Below the pieces are notes generated by a model. The model saw nothing but the letters and a program-made list of their open reading frames with translations. It searched no databases and was not told the origin of the DNA. From contig NZ_WWSY01000024.1 in assembly GCF_009876115.1 (NCBI RefSeq), positions 1 to 28,815 of the forward strand: 28,815 nucleotides of DNA. The letters run 5' to 3'. The translations under genes were made by a program, and so were the position numbers. Of the stretch, positions 1 to 8,230 are shown piece by piece. Origin of the DNA: Collinsella aerofaciens (GTDB lineage Bacteria; Actinomycetota; Coriobacteriia; Coriobacteriales; Coriobacteriaceae). Positions within the stretch are counted from its first letter, which is position 1. Each line of letters begins with the position of its first letter.

Positions 1-2
1 CA

Positions 3-38
3 GGCCCCGCCGACCGATTGCAAGCGGTCGGCGGGGCC
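3..38. terminator. GC-rich perfect hairpin at window edge
   Basis: Two perfect 14-base arms (GGCCCCGCCGACCG at 3-16 and its complement at 25-38) enclose an 8-base loop. No T-run follows on the plus strand within view, and the minus-strand exit lies outside the window. It is probably the terminator or 3' hairpin of a gene beyond the left edge. The hairpin is seen directly; its role is inferred. Confidence 0.5.
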
Positions 39-78
39 ATTGTGGCTCTTGACAGCGGATTGGGTCATATGAGCGAAC

Positions 79-174
79 GCCGTCCAGAGCGAACAAGTTG
101 GCATGAAAAAGGCAAGGCATAGACCTTCTGGTCATGCCTTGCCCTTTGAATGACAAATTGTCGCTCTGGACGGC
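79..174 (-). repeat. Two-hairpin 3' element, copy 1, large hairpin
   Basis: A long imperfect hairpin: GCCGTCCAGAGCGA at 79-92 pairs with TCGCTCTGGACGGC at 161-174. The inner stem is GGCAAGGCAT / ATGCCTTGCC, with GACC-TTCT-GGTC at the tip. Read on the minus strand, the inner stem is followed by five T's, so it can act as a Rho-independent terminator for hspR. A second copy lies at 19811-19908 with compensating stem changes. Together with the hairpin at 191-214 it forms a composite element linked by GCGCAGCGTC. Confidence 0.8.
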
Positions 175-190
175 GCGCAGCGTCAACTGG

Positions 191-214
191 TCCGCCGTTC
201 GTCAGAACGGCGGA
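191..214 (-). repeat. Two-hairpin 3' element, copy 1, small hairpin
   Basis: TCCGCCGTTC and GAACGGCGGA are perfect 10-base arms around a 4-base loop. On the minus strand the hairpin begins 2 bases after the hspR stop codon and has no T-run. The equivalent hairpin in copy 2 (19923-19950) has an unrelated stem sequence but the same position relative to a stop codon and to the large hairpin. Confidence 0.75.
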
Positions 215-216
215 AC

Positions 217-633
217 CTAGAGATCTCCGCCGGCGCCCAGTAGCTTGCGTATGACTTGCTCGGGGTTAACCGAGCCATCGCGCGGGGCCAGGGCGGTGAT
301 CTTCTTCTGCATCTTGTACTCGTGCAGCTCATCCTCGAGCTGGCGCACGCGAGCGCGGAGCTTCTCGTTCTCGCGCTCGCGCTCCTCGGCACGCTCCTTC
401 ATATCGAGAATGCGCACCACGCCGGCAAGGTTGATACCCTCGTCAGTCAGCTGGTTGATGAGCTCCAGACGCTCGATATCGGCACGCGAATACAGGCGCG
501 TGTTACCGCCCGAGCGCTGGGGGTTCACCAGGCCCTTAGACTCGTAGACGCGCAGAGTCTGCGGATGCATGCCGGTCAACTCGGCCGCCACGCTGATCAT
601 GTACAGCGGTTTGTTCCTATTGTCCTCGGCCAT
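217..633 (-). CDS. hspR: Heat shock repressor HspR, MerR family
   Basis: A 138-residue MerR-type regulator. The winged-helix region (about residues 9-75) reads YMISVAAELTGMHPQTLRVY, followed by ESKGLVNP and GGNTRLYSRADIERL, the usual HspR signature. A charged coiled coil follows (about 78-115). In actinobacteria HspR binds DnaK and represses the dnaK operon, a feedback loop; the gene's place as the last cistron of dnaK-grpE-dnaJ-hspR fits that role. The ATG at 633 is preceded by AAGGGG and AGG purine tracts, and the gap to dnaJ is 72 bases. Transcription probably ends in the hairpins just downstream. I am confident of the family; repression of this operon is inferred from known homologues. 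Confidence 0.95.
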   Translation of the reverse strand: MAEDNRNKPLYMISVAAELTGMHPQTLRVYESKGLVNPQRSGGNTRLYSRADIERLELINQLTDEGINLAGVVRILDMKERAEERERENEKLRARVRQLEDELHEYKMQKKITALAPRDGSVNPEQVIRKLLGAGGDL

Positions 634-705
634 GCTACCTGACCCCTTTCCGTCTCGTTATCGTCCATCATAAGCCCGCGGGCGCGGGCGCGCGCCGCGA
701 CCTTC

Positions 706-1671
706 CTAGTACGTCGCCTTGTAACGGTTGACCTTCTCGCGATAGTCGCGCGTGTCGGCCTCGCGCAGCTTGGTCATGGCATCGCGCTCGTCATCGGATA
801 GGTTCGTGGGGACCTGCACCTTGATCTCGACGAGCAGCGCGCCCGTACGGCCACGGTGCTTAACGTCGGGCGCTCCCATCTCCTTAAAGCGGAACTTCTT
901 GCCCGTCTGAGTACCCGCGGGCACTTTCAAACGGACCGTCGCACCGCCGGGTGTGGGCACGTCCACCGTGCAGCCGAGCGCCGCCTCGTAGACCGAGACC
1001 GGTACCTCCATGGTCACGTCGGCGCCTTTGCGCTTGAACAGCGGGTGCTCCTCCACATGCGTGGTCACGACCAGGTCGCCGCGCTCGCCACCCGCAACGC
1101 CATACTCGCCGCGACGCTTGTAGCGTAGCTTGCCGCCATCGACCGCGCCCGCGGGCACCGAGACCGTAATGGTCTGCTGCTCGCCTGTCGAGGGAATGCG
1201 ATAGGTGACCTTGTGCGTCACGCCGCGAAACGCGTCCTCGGCCGTCACATCGACGGTCAGCGATAGGTCGCCGCCCTTGCGAGCGCGGCTGCGACCCGCG
1301 CCGGCACCGGCAGCGCCCGCAGCCCCGGCAAAGCCCGAGCCCCAATCGCTACCCCAGGCGCCATTGCCGCTGAAGATGCTGTCGAAGATATCGCCCCAGC
1401 CGCTGGCGCCCGCGCCGGCACCGTAGCCGCCGCCATACGCGCCGCCCGCGCCCGGCATGCCGCCGAACATGAGCATCTGGTCGTACTCTTTGCGCTTCTT
1501 CTCGTCCGAAAGCGTCTCGTAGGCCTCGCTGATCTCCTTAAACTTGGCCTCGTCGCCGCCGGCATCGGGGTGATATTTTTGCGCGAGCTTGCGAAACGCG
1601 CTCTTGATCTCTTTGTCGGAGGCGCTCTTGGATACGCCCAGGATGTCATAGAAGGTTTTGCCTGCAGCCAT
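706..1671 (-). CDS. dnaJ: DnaJ-type co-chaperone lacking the zinc-finger domain
   Basis: A J-domain protein of 321 residues. The J domain occupies about residues 5-70 with the essential HPD at 34-36. A Gly/Ala/Phe-rich linker (about 72-135) follows, and then two C-terminal substrate-binding beta domains. The four CxxCxGxG zinc motifs of classical DnaJ are absent, so it is a class B or CbpA-like protein. It should stimulate DnaK ATP hydrolysis and deliver substrates. I chose the ATG at 1671 because GGAGAGGAG lies just upstream; an in-frame ATG 33 bases further up adds an unsupported 11-residue leader. It lies third in the operon, 108 bases after grpE, with a terminator-like hairpin in that gap. 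Confidence 0.92.
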   Translation of the reverse strand: MAAGKTFYDILGVSKSASDKEIKSAFRKLAQKYHPDAGGDEAKFKEISEAYETLSDEKKRKEYDQMLMFGGMPGAGGAYGGGYGAGAGASGWGDIFDSIFSGNGAWGSDWGSGFAGAAGAAGAGAGRSRARKGGDLSLTVDVTAEDAFRGVTHKVTYRIPSTGEQQTITVSVPAGAVDGGKLRYKRRGEYGVAGGERGDLVVTTHVEEHPLFKRKGADVTMEVPVSVYEAALGCTVDVPTPGGATVRLKVPAGTQTGKKFRFKEMGAPDVKHRGRTGALLVEIKVQVPTNLSDDERDAMTKLREADTRDYREKVNRYKATY

Positions 1672-1744
1672 CGTAGCTCCTCTCCTGTTACGTCCGCCGC
1701 CCATGCAGACGACGGCTCATGCTTTCATATGGCACTAGGCCAGA

Positions 1745-1774
1745 AAGGGCCCCGGGTGTTGCCCCGGGGCCCTT
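1745..1774 (-). terminator. Intercistronic hairpin between grpE and dnaJ
   Basis: Perfect 12-base arms AAGGGCCCCGGG and CCCGGGGCCCTT surround a 6-base loop. The structure starts a few bases after the grpE stop on the minus strand. Only a short T-run (TTTCT) follows, so it may be a leaky terminator or an mRNA-stabilising stem that sets dnaK-grpE levels apart from dnaJ-hspR. The hairpin is visible; the effect is inferred. Confidence 0.6.
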
Positions 1775-1779
1775 CTCAA

Positions 1780-2622
1780 TTACTCCTCGGTGCTCTCGGC
1801 CGTATCGGCCGAAGCATCCTCGGGCGCCGCTTCGGGCTCCGGTGCGGGGCGCTTCTCGCCACCGTAGGTCACCGTCACCATCGCGGAACGCAGGATGCGA
1901 TCCGCCATGCGGTAACCCTTCTGGTACACGTCGTTGACGGTCTCGTCGTACTGCGATGCGTCCTCGACGCGACCCACAGCCTGGTGCTCGAGCGGATCGA
2001 ACGCCTCGCCCTTGGGGTCGATGGGCTCAACGCCCTCGTGCGCAAACACATCGAGCAGCTTGGCATGCACCGCGTCGACGCCATCGACGAACTGCTTAAA
2101 ATCGTCGGAAAGCTCCTGGCTACGGGCATGGTCGATCGCGCGCTCGATATCGTCAATCACCGGCAGCAGCGCAGTGACAAGCTTCTCGGTCGCGCGCTCG
2201 CGCTCAGCGATGCGCTCGTTGGCGGTGCGGCGACGAAAGTTCTCCCAGTCGGCCTGTAGACGGGCAGTGCGCTCGGTGGCGTCCTTTGCCTTGTCCTCGG
2301 CGGCCTTCTGAGCCTCTGCCGCAGCATCGAGCTCGCTGCGCACGTCGGCAAGCTCCTTTTGGGCCTGCTCGAACTTGAGCTTAAAGTCGTTGTCGGCGGC
2401 TTCCTCACCGGCGCGGATAGCGGCTTCCACCATCTCGTCCTCGGTCATCGTCGCCTCCTTGTTGGAATCCTCTACCTGGTTCTCGGCAGCCTCGGCGGCC
2501 TCGGCCTCGTTGGCCTCGGTATCGTCGACGGCCTCTACGGGAATCTTCACGTCCTTCTCCTCAGAGTCAACGGGGGCGGCGCCAGCGGCAGCCGCCTCCG
2601 TGCGAGCTTTACGGGCGGACAT
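1780..2622 (-). CDS. grpE: Nucleotide exchange factor GrpE
   Basis: GrpE releases ADP from DnaK in the chaperone cycle. The long N-terminal part is acidic and Ala/Glu-rich. It is followed by a coiled coil (about residues 75-145, including DWENFRRRTANER) and a C-terminal beta domain with the conserved HQAVGRVE and VYQKGYRMADRILRSAMV stretches. At 280 residues it is longer than the usual 180-220. The first ATG lies 2 bases after the dnaK stop, with GAGGA inside the end of dnaK. A second in-frame ATG at 2448 (Met59) has a stronger AAGGAGG 7 bases upstream and would give a 222-residue protein of normal size. Both starts are possible. The C-terminal tail is also acidic and rich in Pro, Ala and Glu. 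Confidence 0.93.
   Translation of the reverse strand: MSARKARTEAAAAGAAPVDSEEKDVKIPVEAVDDTEANEAEAAEAAENQVEDSNKEATMTEDEMVEAAIRAGEEAADNDFKLKFEQAQKELADVRSELDAAAEAQKAAEDKAKDATERTARLQADWENFRRRTANERIAERERATEKLVTALLPVIDDIERAIDHARSQELSDDFKQFVDGVDAVHAKLLDVFAHEGVEPIDPKGEAFDPLEHQAVGRVEDASQYDETVNDVYQKGYRMADRILRSAMVTVTYGGEKRPAPEPEAAPEDASADTAESTEE
2443..2461 (-). promoter_or_regulatory. Strong internal ribosome-binding site in grpE
   Basis: On the minus strand the bases AAGGAGGCGACG precede the in-frame ATG of Met59 (2446-2448). The match to the Shine-Dalgarno consensus and the spacing are better than those at the first start. It either marks the true start or a second, shorter GrpE form. Confidence 0.5.
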
Positions 2623-2624
2623 GA

Positions 2625-4517
<1,893 letters not shown>

Positions 4518-4599
4518 TAGAAATTCCCTCTCTCTTGTGCGTTCGCGCCACCTCGACGGTCTGTCGCGCGGCGCTTCGGCTTGTCTTTCAGGATGTAGT

Positions 4600-4680
4600 G
4601 TATCCCCTTATGGACCGGAATATACAAAATCTAAGTCAATTCATATAAGATTTCTTATCTCTAAGAGTTTAGGTTCTCGA
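4600..4680 (-). promoter_or_regulatory. AT-rich region upstream of dnaK with small inverted repeat
   Basis: This block is clearly AT-richer than its surroundings and contains ATAAGA-TT-TCTTAT (4645-4658), a perfect 6-base-arm repeat. On the minus strand TTGACT and TATATT occur, but only 9 bases apart, so no clean sigma-70 promoter can be assigned. I did not find the known actinobacterial HAIR operator (CTTGAGT-N7-ACTCAAG) here. It probably holds the dnaK promoter and the HspR site in diverged form. Confidence 0.4.
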
Positions 4681-4777
4681 ATGCGCAGGTAGACGCACTG
4701 ATTGAGTTCTCGGCAGATCTATTGAGATCTATGTAGAGATGGCTGAGGTTTGGGTCCGAAGGTGCCTGGGGCTGCCT

Positions 4778-4891
4778 TGCGGAAAGGGTATCCCGGTCTG
4801 AGCGCGAATTCTGGGACACAGTTTCCGCCGGGCGGTCCATCCGGAAACTGCGACCCGGTTTTCGGCCAAATAACGGGATGCCCTTTCCGCA
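4778..4891. repeat. 114-bp nested palindromic repeat, copy A
   Basis: The outer arms TGCGGAAAGGGTATCCCG (4778-4795) and CGGGATGCCCTTTCCGCA (4874-4891) match at 17 of 18 positions. The inner arms at 4811-4827 and 4842-4858 match at 14 of 17 and carry CAGTTTCCG / CGGAAACTG. Copy B at 19579-19692 aligns over about 112 bases without gaps. The element lies in the 595-base gene-free stretch between dnaK and the ferredoxin gene; apart from the dnaK control region and the ferredoxin promoter I see nothing else there. Confidence 0.75.
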
Positions 4892-5023
4892 GGCGCGCTC
4901 AATAGCTCAATATTTCAAGTCACCTTTAGCTAACATTTTCGCAGCTCAACGGCCCCACCTGCGCGTTTTTTAGTAAACCTTGGCATACTCGGCGAACGGT
5001 ATGAAGATGCCGGCCAGAGGGTA

Positions 5024-5051
5024 TTGCAAACGGTCGCTCCCGTGGTATGTT
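5024..5051 (+). promoter_or_regulatory. Probable promoter of the ferredoxin gene
   Basis: TTGCAA at 5024-5029 and TATGTT at 5046-5051 are separated by 16 bases, about 60 bases before the ferredoxin start. This is a reasonable sigma-70-type promoter by eye. Confidence 0.5.
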
Positions 5052-5112
5052 TTTGCCCGAATCAAACCGGCGCGCATCGCCTGTAGCGTCGGTCAACAGA
5101 GAGGAAACTACC

Positions 5113-5298
5113 ATGGCTCATCCCGTAATTGATGCCGACGAGTGCATCGCTTGTGGCGTTTGCGTCGACTCCTGCCCCGCTGGCGTCCTGGAGCTCCAGG
5201 ACGTCGCTACCGTCGCCGACGAGGACTCCTGCGTCGCCTGTGGCGCTTGCCAGGACGCTTGCCCCGCTGGCGCGATCACCGAGATCGTCGAGGAGTAA
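5113..5298 (+). CDS. 2[4Fe-4S] bacterial-type ferredoxin
   Basis: A 61-residue low-potential electron carrier. Two CxxCxxCxxxCP cluster motifs are present: Cys11, 14, 17, 21 and Cys40, 43, 46, 50. This is the clostridial type, which shuttles electrons between oxidoreductases such as pyruvate:ferredoxin oxidoreductase and hydrogenase in the cytosol. The ATG at 5113 follows GAGGAAA at good spacing; an upstream in-frame ATG would add 22 residues not typical of the family. The gene stands alone with its own promoter and ends at a strong terminator shared with niaR. Its exact redox partner cannot be told from the window. Confidence 0.96.
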   Translation: MAHPVIDADECIACGVCVDSCPAGVLELQDVATVADEDSCVACGACQDACPAGAITEIVEE

Positions 5299-5338
5299 CA
5301 ACTCCCGCACTTGCACACTCAAAAGTACACCGTGCACA

Positions 5339-5376
5339 AAAAGGAGGCCTCCGCATCGCCGCGGAGGCCTCCTTTT
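5339..5376. terminator. Bidirectional terminator between ferredoxin gene and niaR
   Basis: AAAAGGAGGCCTCCGC (5339-5354) and its exact complement (5361-5376) flank a 6-base loop. The stem starts with A's and ends in TTTT, so it can stop transcription from both convergent sides. Confidence 0.9.
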
Positions 5377-5389
5377 GCATTCGTCGTTA

Positions 5390-5935
5390 CTAGGACAGGT
5401 CGTCCTCGTAGGGCATGAGGTCTGCCAAGTAGCCCTTCTCCTTGAGTATGGCCTCGATCTCGTCGAGGGTCTGCTCGTCTTCCGCGGCGATGCGATGGAA
5501 GTGGTAGCCGCTGGTCACCGTCAGCAGCGGGAAGCTCTTGCCGCTGGCGATGCCCTCTAGGTAGCGCTCGACATCGCGGCGGTTGCGGATGTCCAGGTCG
5601 GCCGTGATCTTGCCGTACACACGATGGTTGACGATCACATTGAGCACGGCGCCACCCGCGTCGACGATACTCGTAAGCTCGTCGCCCGCCTGCTCCACAC
5701 TGTGGCGCACCTTAACAAGACGCGTGGGCACGGCGGGGCTACTCGCGGCTTCCTGCAGCACGTAGCCGCGGTTGGTCGCCACGATATCGTGCCCATCGGC
5801 GCGCAGCAGGGCGATGTCCTGCACCACGACCTGGCGGCTCACACCCACCTCGCGGGCAAGCGCGCTGCCCGATACGGGTCCCTTGGCTCCCTCGAGCACG
5901 CCCATGATGGCACGGCGACGCTCGCGGGCGTTCAT
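5390..5935 (-). CDS. niaR: Niacin-responsive repressor NiaR
   Basis: A 181-residue protein with an N-terminal winged helix (about residues 5-62; ALAREVGVSRQVVVQDIALL) and a C-terminal 3H domain (about 73-175). His78, Glu86, His145 and His147 fall where the Thermotoga maritima NiaR structure binds metal; His104 is also conserved. NiaR represses NAD biosynthesis and niacin uptake genes with nicotinic acid as co-repressor. The ATG at 5935 overlaps the nadC stop by one base (TAATG), so translation is coupled. It is the last gene of nadA-nadB-nadC-niaR. The palindrome upstream of nadA is the probable operator, which would make the operon autoregulated. Confidence 0.92.
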   Translation of the reverse strand: MNARERRRAIMGVLEGAKGPVSGSALAREVGVSRQVVVQDIALLRADGHDIVATNRGYVLQEAASSPAVPTRLVKVRHSVEQAGDELTSIVDAGGAVLNVIVNHRVYGKITADLDIRNRRDVERYLEGIASGKSFPLLTVTSGYHFHRIAAEDEQTLDEIEAILKEKGYLADLMPYEDDLS

Positions 5936-6795
5936 TATTTACCGTCCAGCAGACGCAGGTGCTTAAGCGAGAGGTCGAGGATCGGCGCAGAGTGTGTCAG
6001 GGCGCCCGAGCTAATATAGTCGACACCCAGATCGGCCAGGGCGCGGATATTGCTGGCGTCCACGTTGCCCGAGCACTCGGTCTTGGCGCGACCGGCGATA
6101 AGCTCGATGGCGGCGGCCATGTCGTCATGGGCCATGTTGTCGAGCATGATGATATCGGCACCGGCCTCCACGGCTTCGCGTACCATGTCCAGGTTCTCGC
6201 ACTCAATCTCGACCGTCGTGGTAAACGACGCGTGGGCGCGCGCCATCTCGATCGCGCGCGTCACGCCACCGGCGGCATCGATGTGGTTGTCCTTGAGCAT
6301 GACGGCTGTCGACAGGTTGTAGCGATGGTTGCTGCCGCCGCCGATCTCGACCGCGGCCTTCTCGAAAACGCGCATGCCCGGCGTGGTCTTGCGTGTGTCG
6401 ACGAGCACGGTCTTGGTACCCTCGAGCGCCGCTGCCATTCTGTGCGTATAGGTAGCGATACCGCTCATGCGCTGCAGGTAGTTGAGCGCCACGCGCTCGC
6501 CCGAAAGCAGCACGCGCGCATCGCCGCGCACCTGGCCCACGTGGTCGCCGGCGTGCACCTCGTCACCGTCGGCAACATCAAACAGCACCGAGCTCTGCGA
6601 ATCCAGCAGCTCAAAGGTGCGGGCGAACACATCCAAGCCCGCGATGATGCCATCGGCCTTGGCGATAAGCTCCACCGTGGCGGGACGCGCCGTGGGGCAC
6701 ACGCTCGCCGTGCTCACGTCCTCAAAGGTAATGTCCTCGCGCAGAGCCTGCAAAATCAGATCATCGACGACGAGCTTCATGGTAATGGGATTCAT
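5935..6795 (-). CDS. nadC: Nicotinate-nucleotide pyrophosphorylase (carboxylating)
   Basis: NadC makes nicotinate mononucleotide from quinolinate and PRPP with loss of CO2, the third step of de novo NAD synthesis. The 286-residue product has the family landmarks: REDITFEDVSTASV near the N-terminus, LNYLQRMSGIATYT (about residues 108-121), DTRKTTPGMRVFEKAAVEIGGG (about 137-158) with NHRYNL just after, and the C-terminal barrel strands VEIECEN, IIMLDNM and SGNVDASNI followed by DYISSGALTHS. The ATG at 6795 lies 3 bases from the nadB stop with GGAGGAG inside the end of nadB. An in-frame ATG five codons in (Met6) is a less likely start. Confidence 0.96.
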   Translation of the reverse strand: MNPITMKLVVDDLILQALREDITFEDVSTASVCPTARPATVELIAKADGIIAGLDVFARTFELLDSQSSVLFDVADGDEVHAGDHVGQVRGDARVLLSGERVALNYLQRMSGIATYTHRMAAALEGTKTVLVDTRKTTPGMRVFEKAAVEIGGGSNHRYNLSTAVMLKDNHIDAAGGVTRAIEMARAHASFTTTVEIECENLDMVREAVEAGADIIMLDNMAHDDMAAAIELIAGRAKTECSGNVDASNIRALADLGVDYISSGALTHSAPILDLSLKHLRLLDGK

Positions 6796-6798
6796 GGT

Positions 6799-8175
6799 CT
6801 ACTCCTCCACGGCCTGCGTGCCGGCAGCACGGGCCAAATCATCGATTGCCAGGGTGTCGGCGCTCAGGGCGCGATGACGGCCATCGAGCGCGGGATCGCC
6901 CGCCTGCTCCACGGCCAGCGACTCGCCGGTACGCATGTACCACGCGGCGCGACGACCCCAGACCAGCGCCTCGAGCAGACTGTTTGATGCAAGGCGATTC
7001 TTGCCGTGAACGCCGTTGCAAGCCGTCTCGCCCGCGGCGTAGAGCTCGGGCATCGAGGTGCGGCCGTCCTTGTCGACCCACACGCCGCCCATAAAGTAGT
7101 GCTGCGTGGGCGTAACGGGAATGGGCTCGTCCAAGATGTCGCGGCCGTCCTCCAAGCAGCGTGCGCGAATGTTGGCAAAGTGCCCGGTCACCACATCGCG
7201 CTCGACGGGGGCAAAGCTCAGCCACTCGTGCTCGGTACCGTCCTGCTTCATCTGCTCGCGAATAGCGGCGGCGACCACATCGCGCGGCTGCAACTCGTCG
7301 GTAAAGCGCTCGCCGGCGGCGTTGAGCAAAATCGCGCCCTCGCCGCGGCAGCTCTCGCTGATCAGAAAGGTGCGGCCCGGCTGCGGCGAGAACAGACCCG
7401 TGGGGTGGATCTGCACGTAGTCCAGGTGCTCCATCTTAATGCCATGCTCCTGAGCGATGTAGCAGGCGTCGCCCGTGAGCTGCGGGTAGTTGGTCGAGTG
7501 GTCGTACACGCCACCGATGCCGCCCGTCGCCCACAGCGTGTGGCGGGCATGGATCTTAAACGGCTCGCCGGCATGCGCGCCCTCGGCGGCATTTACCAGC
7601 TCGTCGGCGGGACGAACCGAGTTGTCCTCGTCCACGGGAACGGCAACGACACCGGCACACACCGTGGCGCCGTCACGCTCGCCCGTCAGGATGTCGGTCA
7701 TGGCCACGTGCTCCAAAATCTGCACGTTATCCAGTTTGCAAACGGCTTGGAGCAGCTTGGTCGTGATCTCCTTGCCCGTAATGTCGGCATGGAAGGCAAT
7801 GCGGGGGCGGCTGTGCGCACCCTCGCGGGTAAAGTCGAGGCTGCCGTCGGCCTTGCGCTCAAAGTCCACGCCCATCGCCAGCAGGTCGTTGATGACCGAG
7901 CGGCTCGAGCGGATCATGATGTCGACGCTCTCGCGGCGGTTCTCGTAATGGCCGGCGCGCATGGTGTCCTCAAAGAAAGCATCGTAGTCAGAACCCTCGG
8001 GCAGTACGCAGATGCCGCCCTGCGCGAGCATCGAGTCGCACTCGTCGACCGCGCCCTTGGAGAGCATGATCACGCGCGTGCTCGTCGGCAGATTGAGAGC
8101 CGCATACAGGCCTGCCACGCCGCAACCGGCAATGACGACGTCGCACTCCATATCGGGGTATTGTTTGGTTTCCAC
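6799..8175 (-). CDS. nadB: L-aspartate oxidase
   Basis: NadB oxidises L-aspartate to iminoaspartate, passed on to NadA. The N-terminal FAD-binding fold reads DVVIAGCGVAGLYAALNLP. SMLAQGGICV (about residues 48-57), HADITGKEITTKLLQ, HTLWATGGIGGVYDHSTN, HPTGLF, LISESCRGEGAILLN and the substrate-loop region HYFMGGVWVD-DGRTS place it in the succinate dehydrogenase/fumarate reductase flavoprotein group, and the nad context picks out NadB. At 458 residues it is shorter than the E. coli enzyme (540), mainly at the C-terminus. I chose the GTG at 8175 because GGGAGAGGA lies at good spacing; an ATG at codon 9 is a weaker alternative. In anaerobes fumarate can serve as electron acceptor. Confidence 0.95.
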   Translation of the reverse strand: METKQYPDMECDVVIAGCGVAGLYAALNLPTSTRVIMLSKGAVDECDSMLAQGGICVLPEGSDYDAFFEDTMRAGHYENRRESVDIMIRSSRSVINDLLAMGVDFERKADGSLDFTREGAHSRPRIAFHADITGKEITTKLLQAVCKLDNVQILEHVAMTDILTGERDGATVCAGVVAVPVDEDNSVRPADELVNAAEGAHAGEPFKIHARHTLWATGGIGGVYDHSTNYPQLTGDACYIAQEHGIKMEHLDYVQIHPTGLFSPQPGRTFLISESCRGEGAILLNAAGERFTDELQPRDVVAAAIREQMKQDGTEHEWLSFAPVERDVVTGHFANIRARCLEDGRDILDEPIPVTPTQHYFMGGVWVDKDGRTSMPELYAAGETACNGVHGKNRLASNSLLEALVWGRRAAWYMRTGESLAVEQAGDPALDGRHRALSADTLAIDDLARAAGTQAVEE

Positions 8176-8230
8176 AGGAATCCTCTCCCTTGTAATGTGG
8201 CATAAGGGATGCCCCTCATGTCACATTGGC

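Noticed and set aside
4713..4741. HAIR-type operator around AGATCTATTGAGATCTA
   Set aside because: ATTGAGT and ATTGAGA occur only as direct repeats. The inverted ACTCAA half-site at 7-base spacing is missing.
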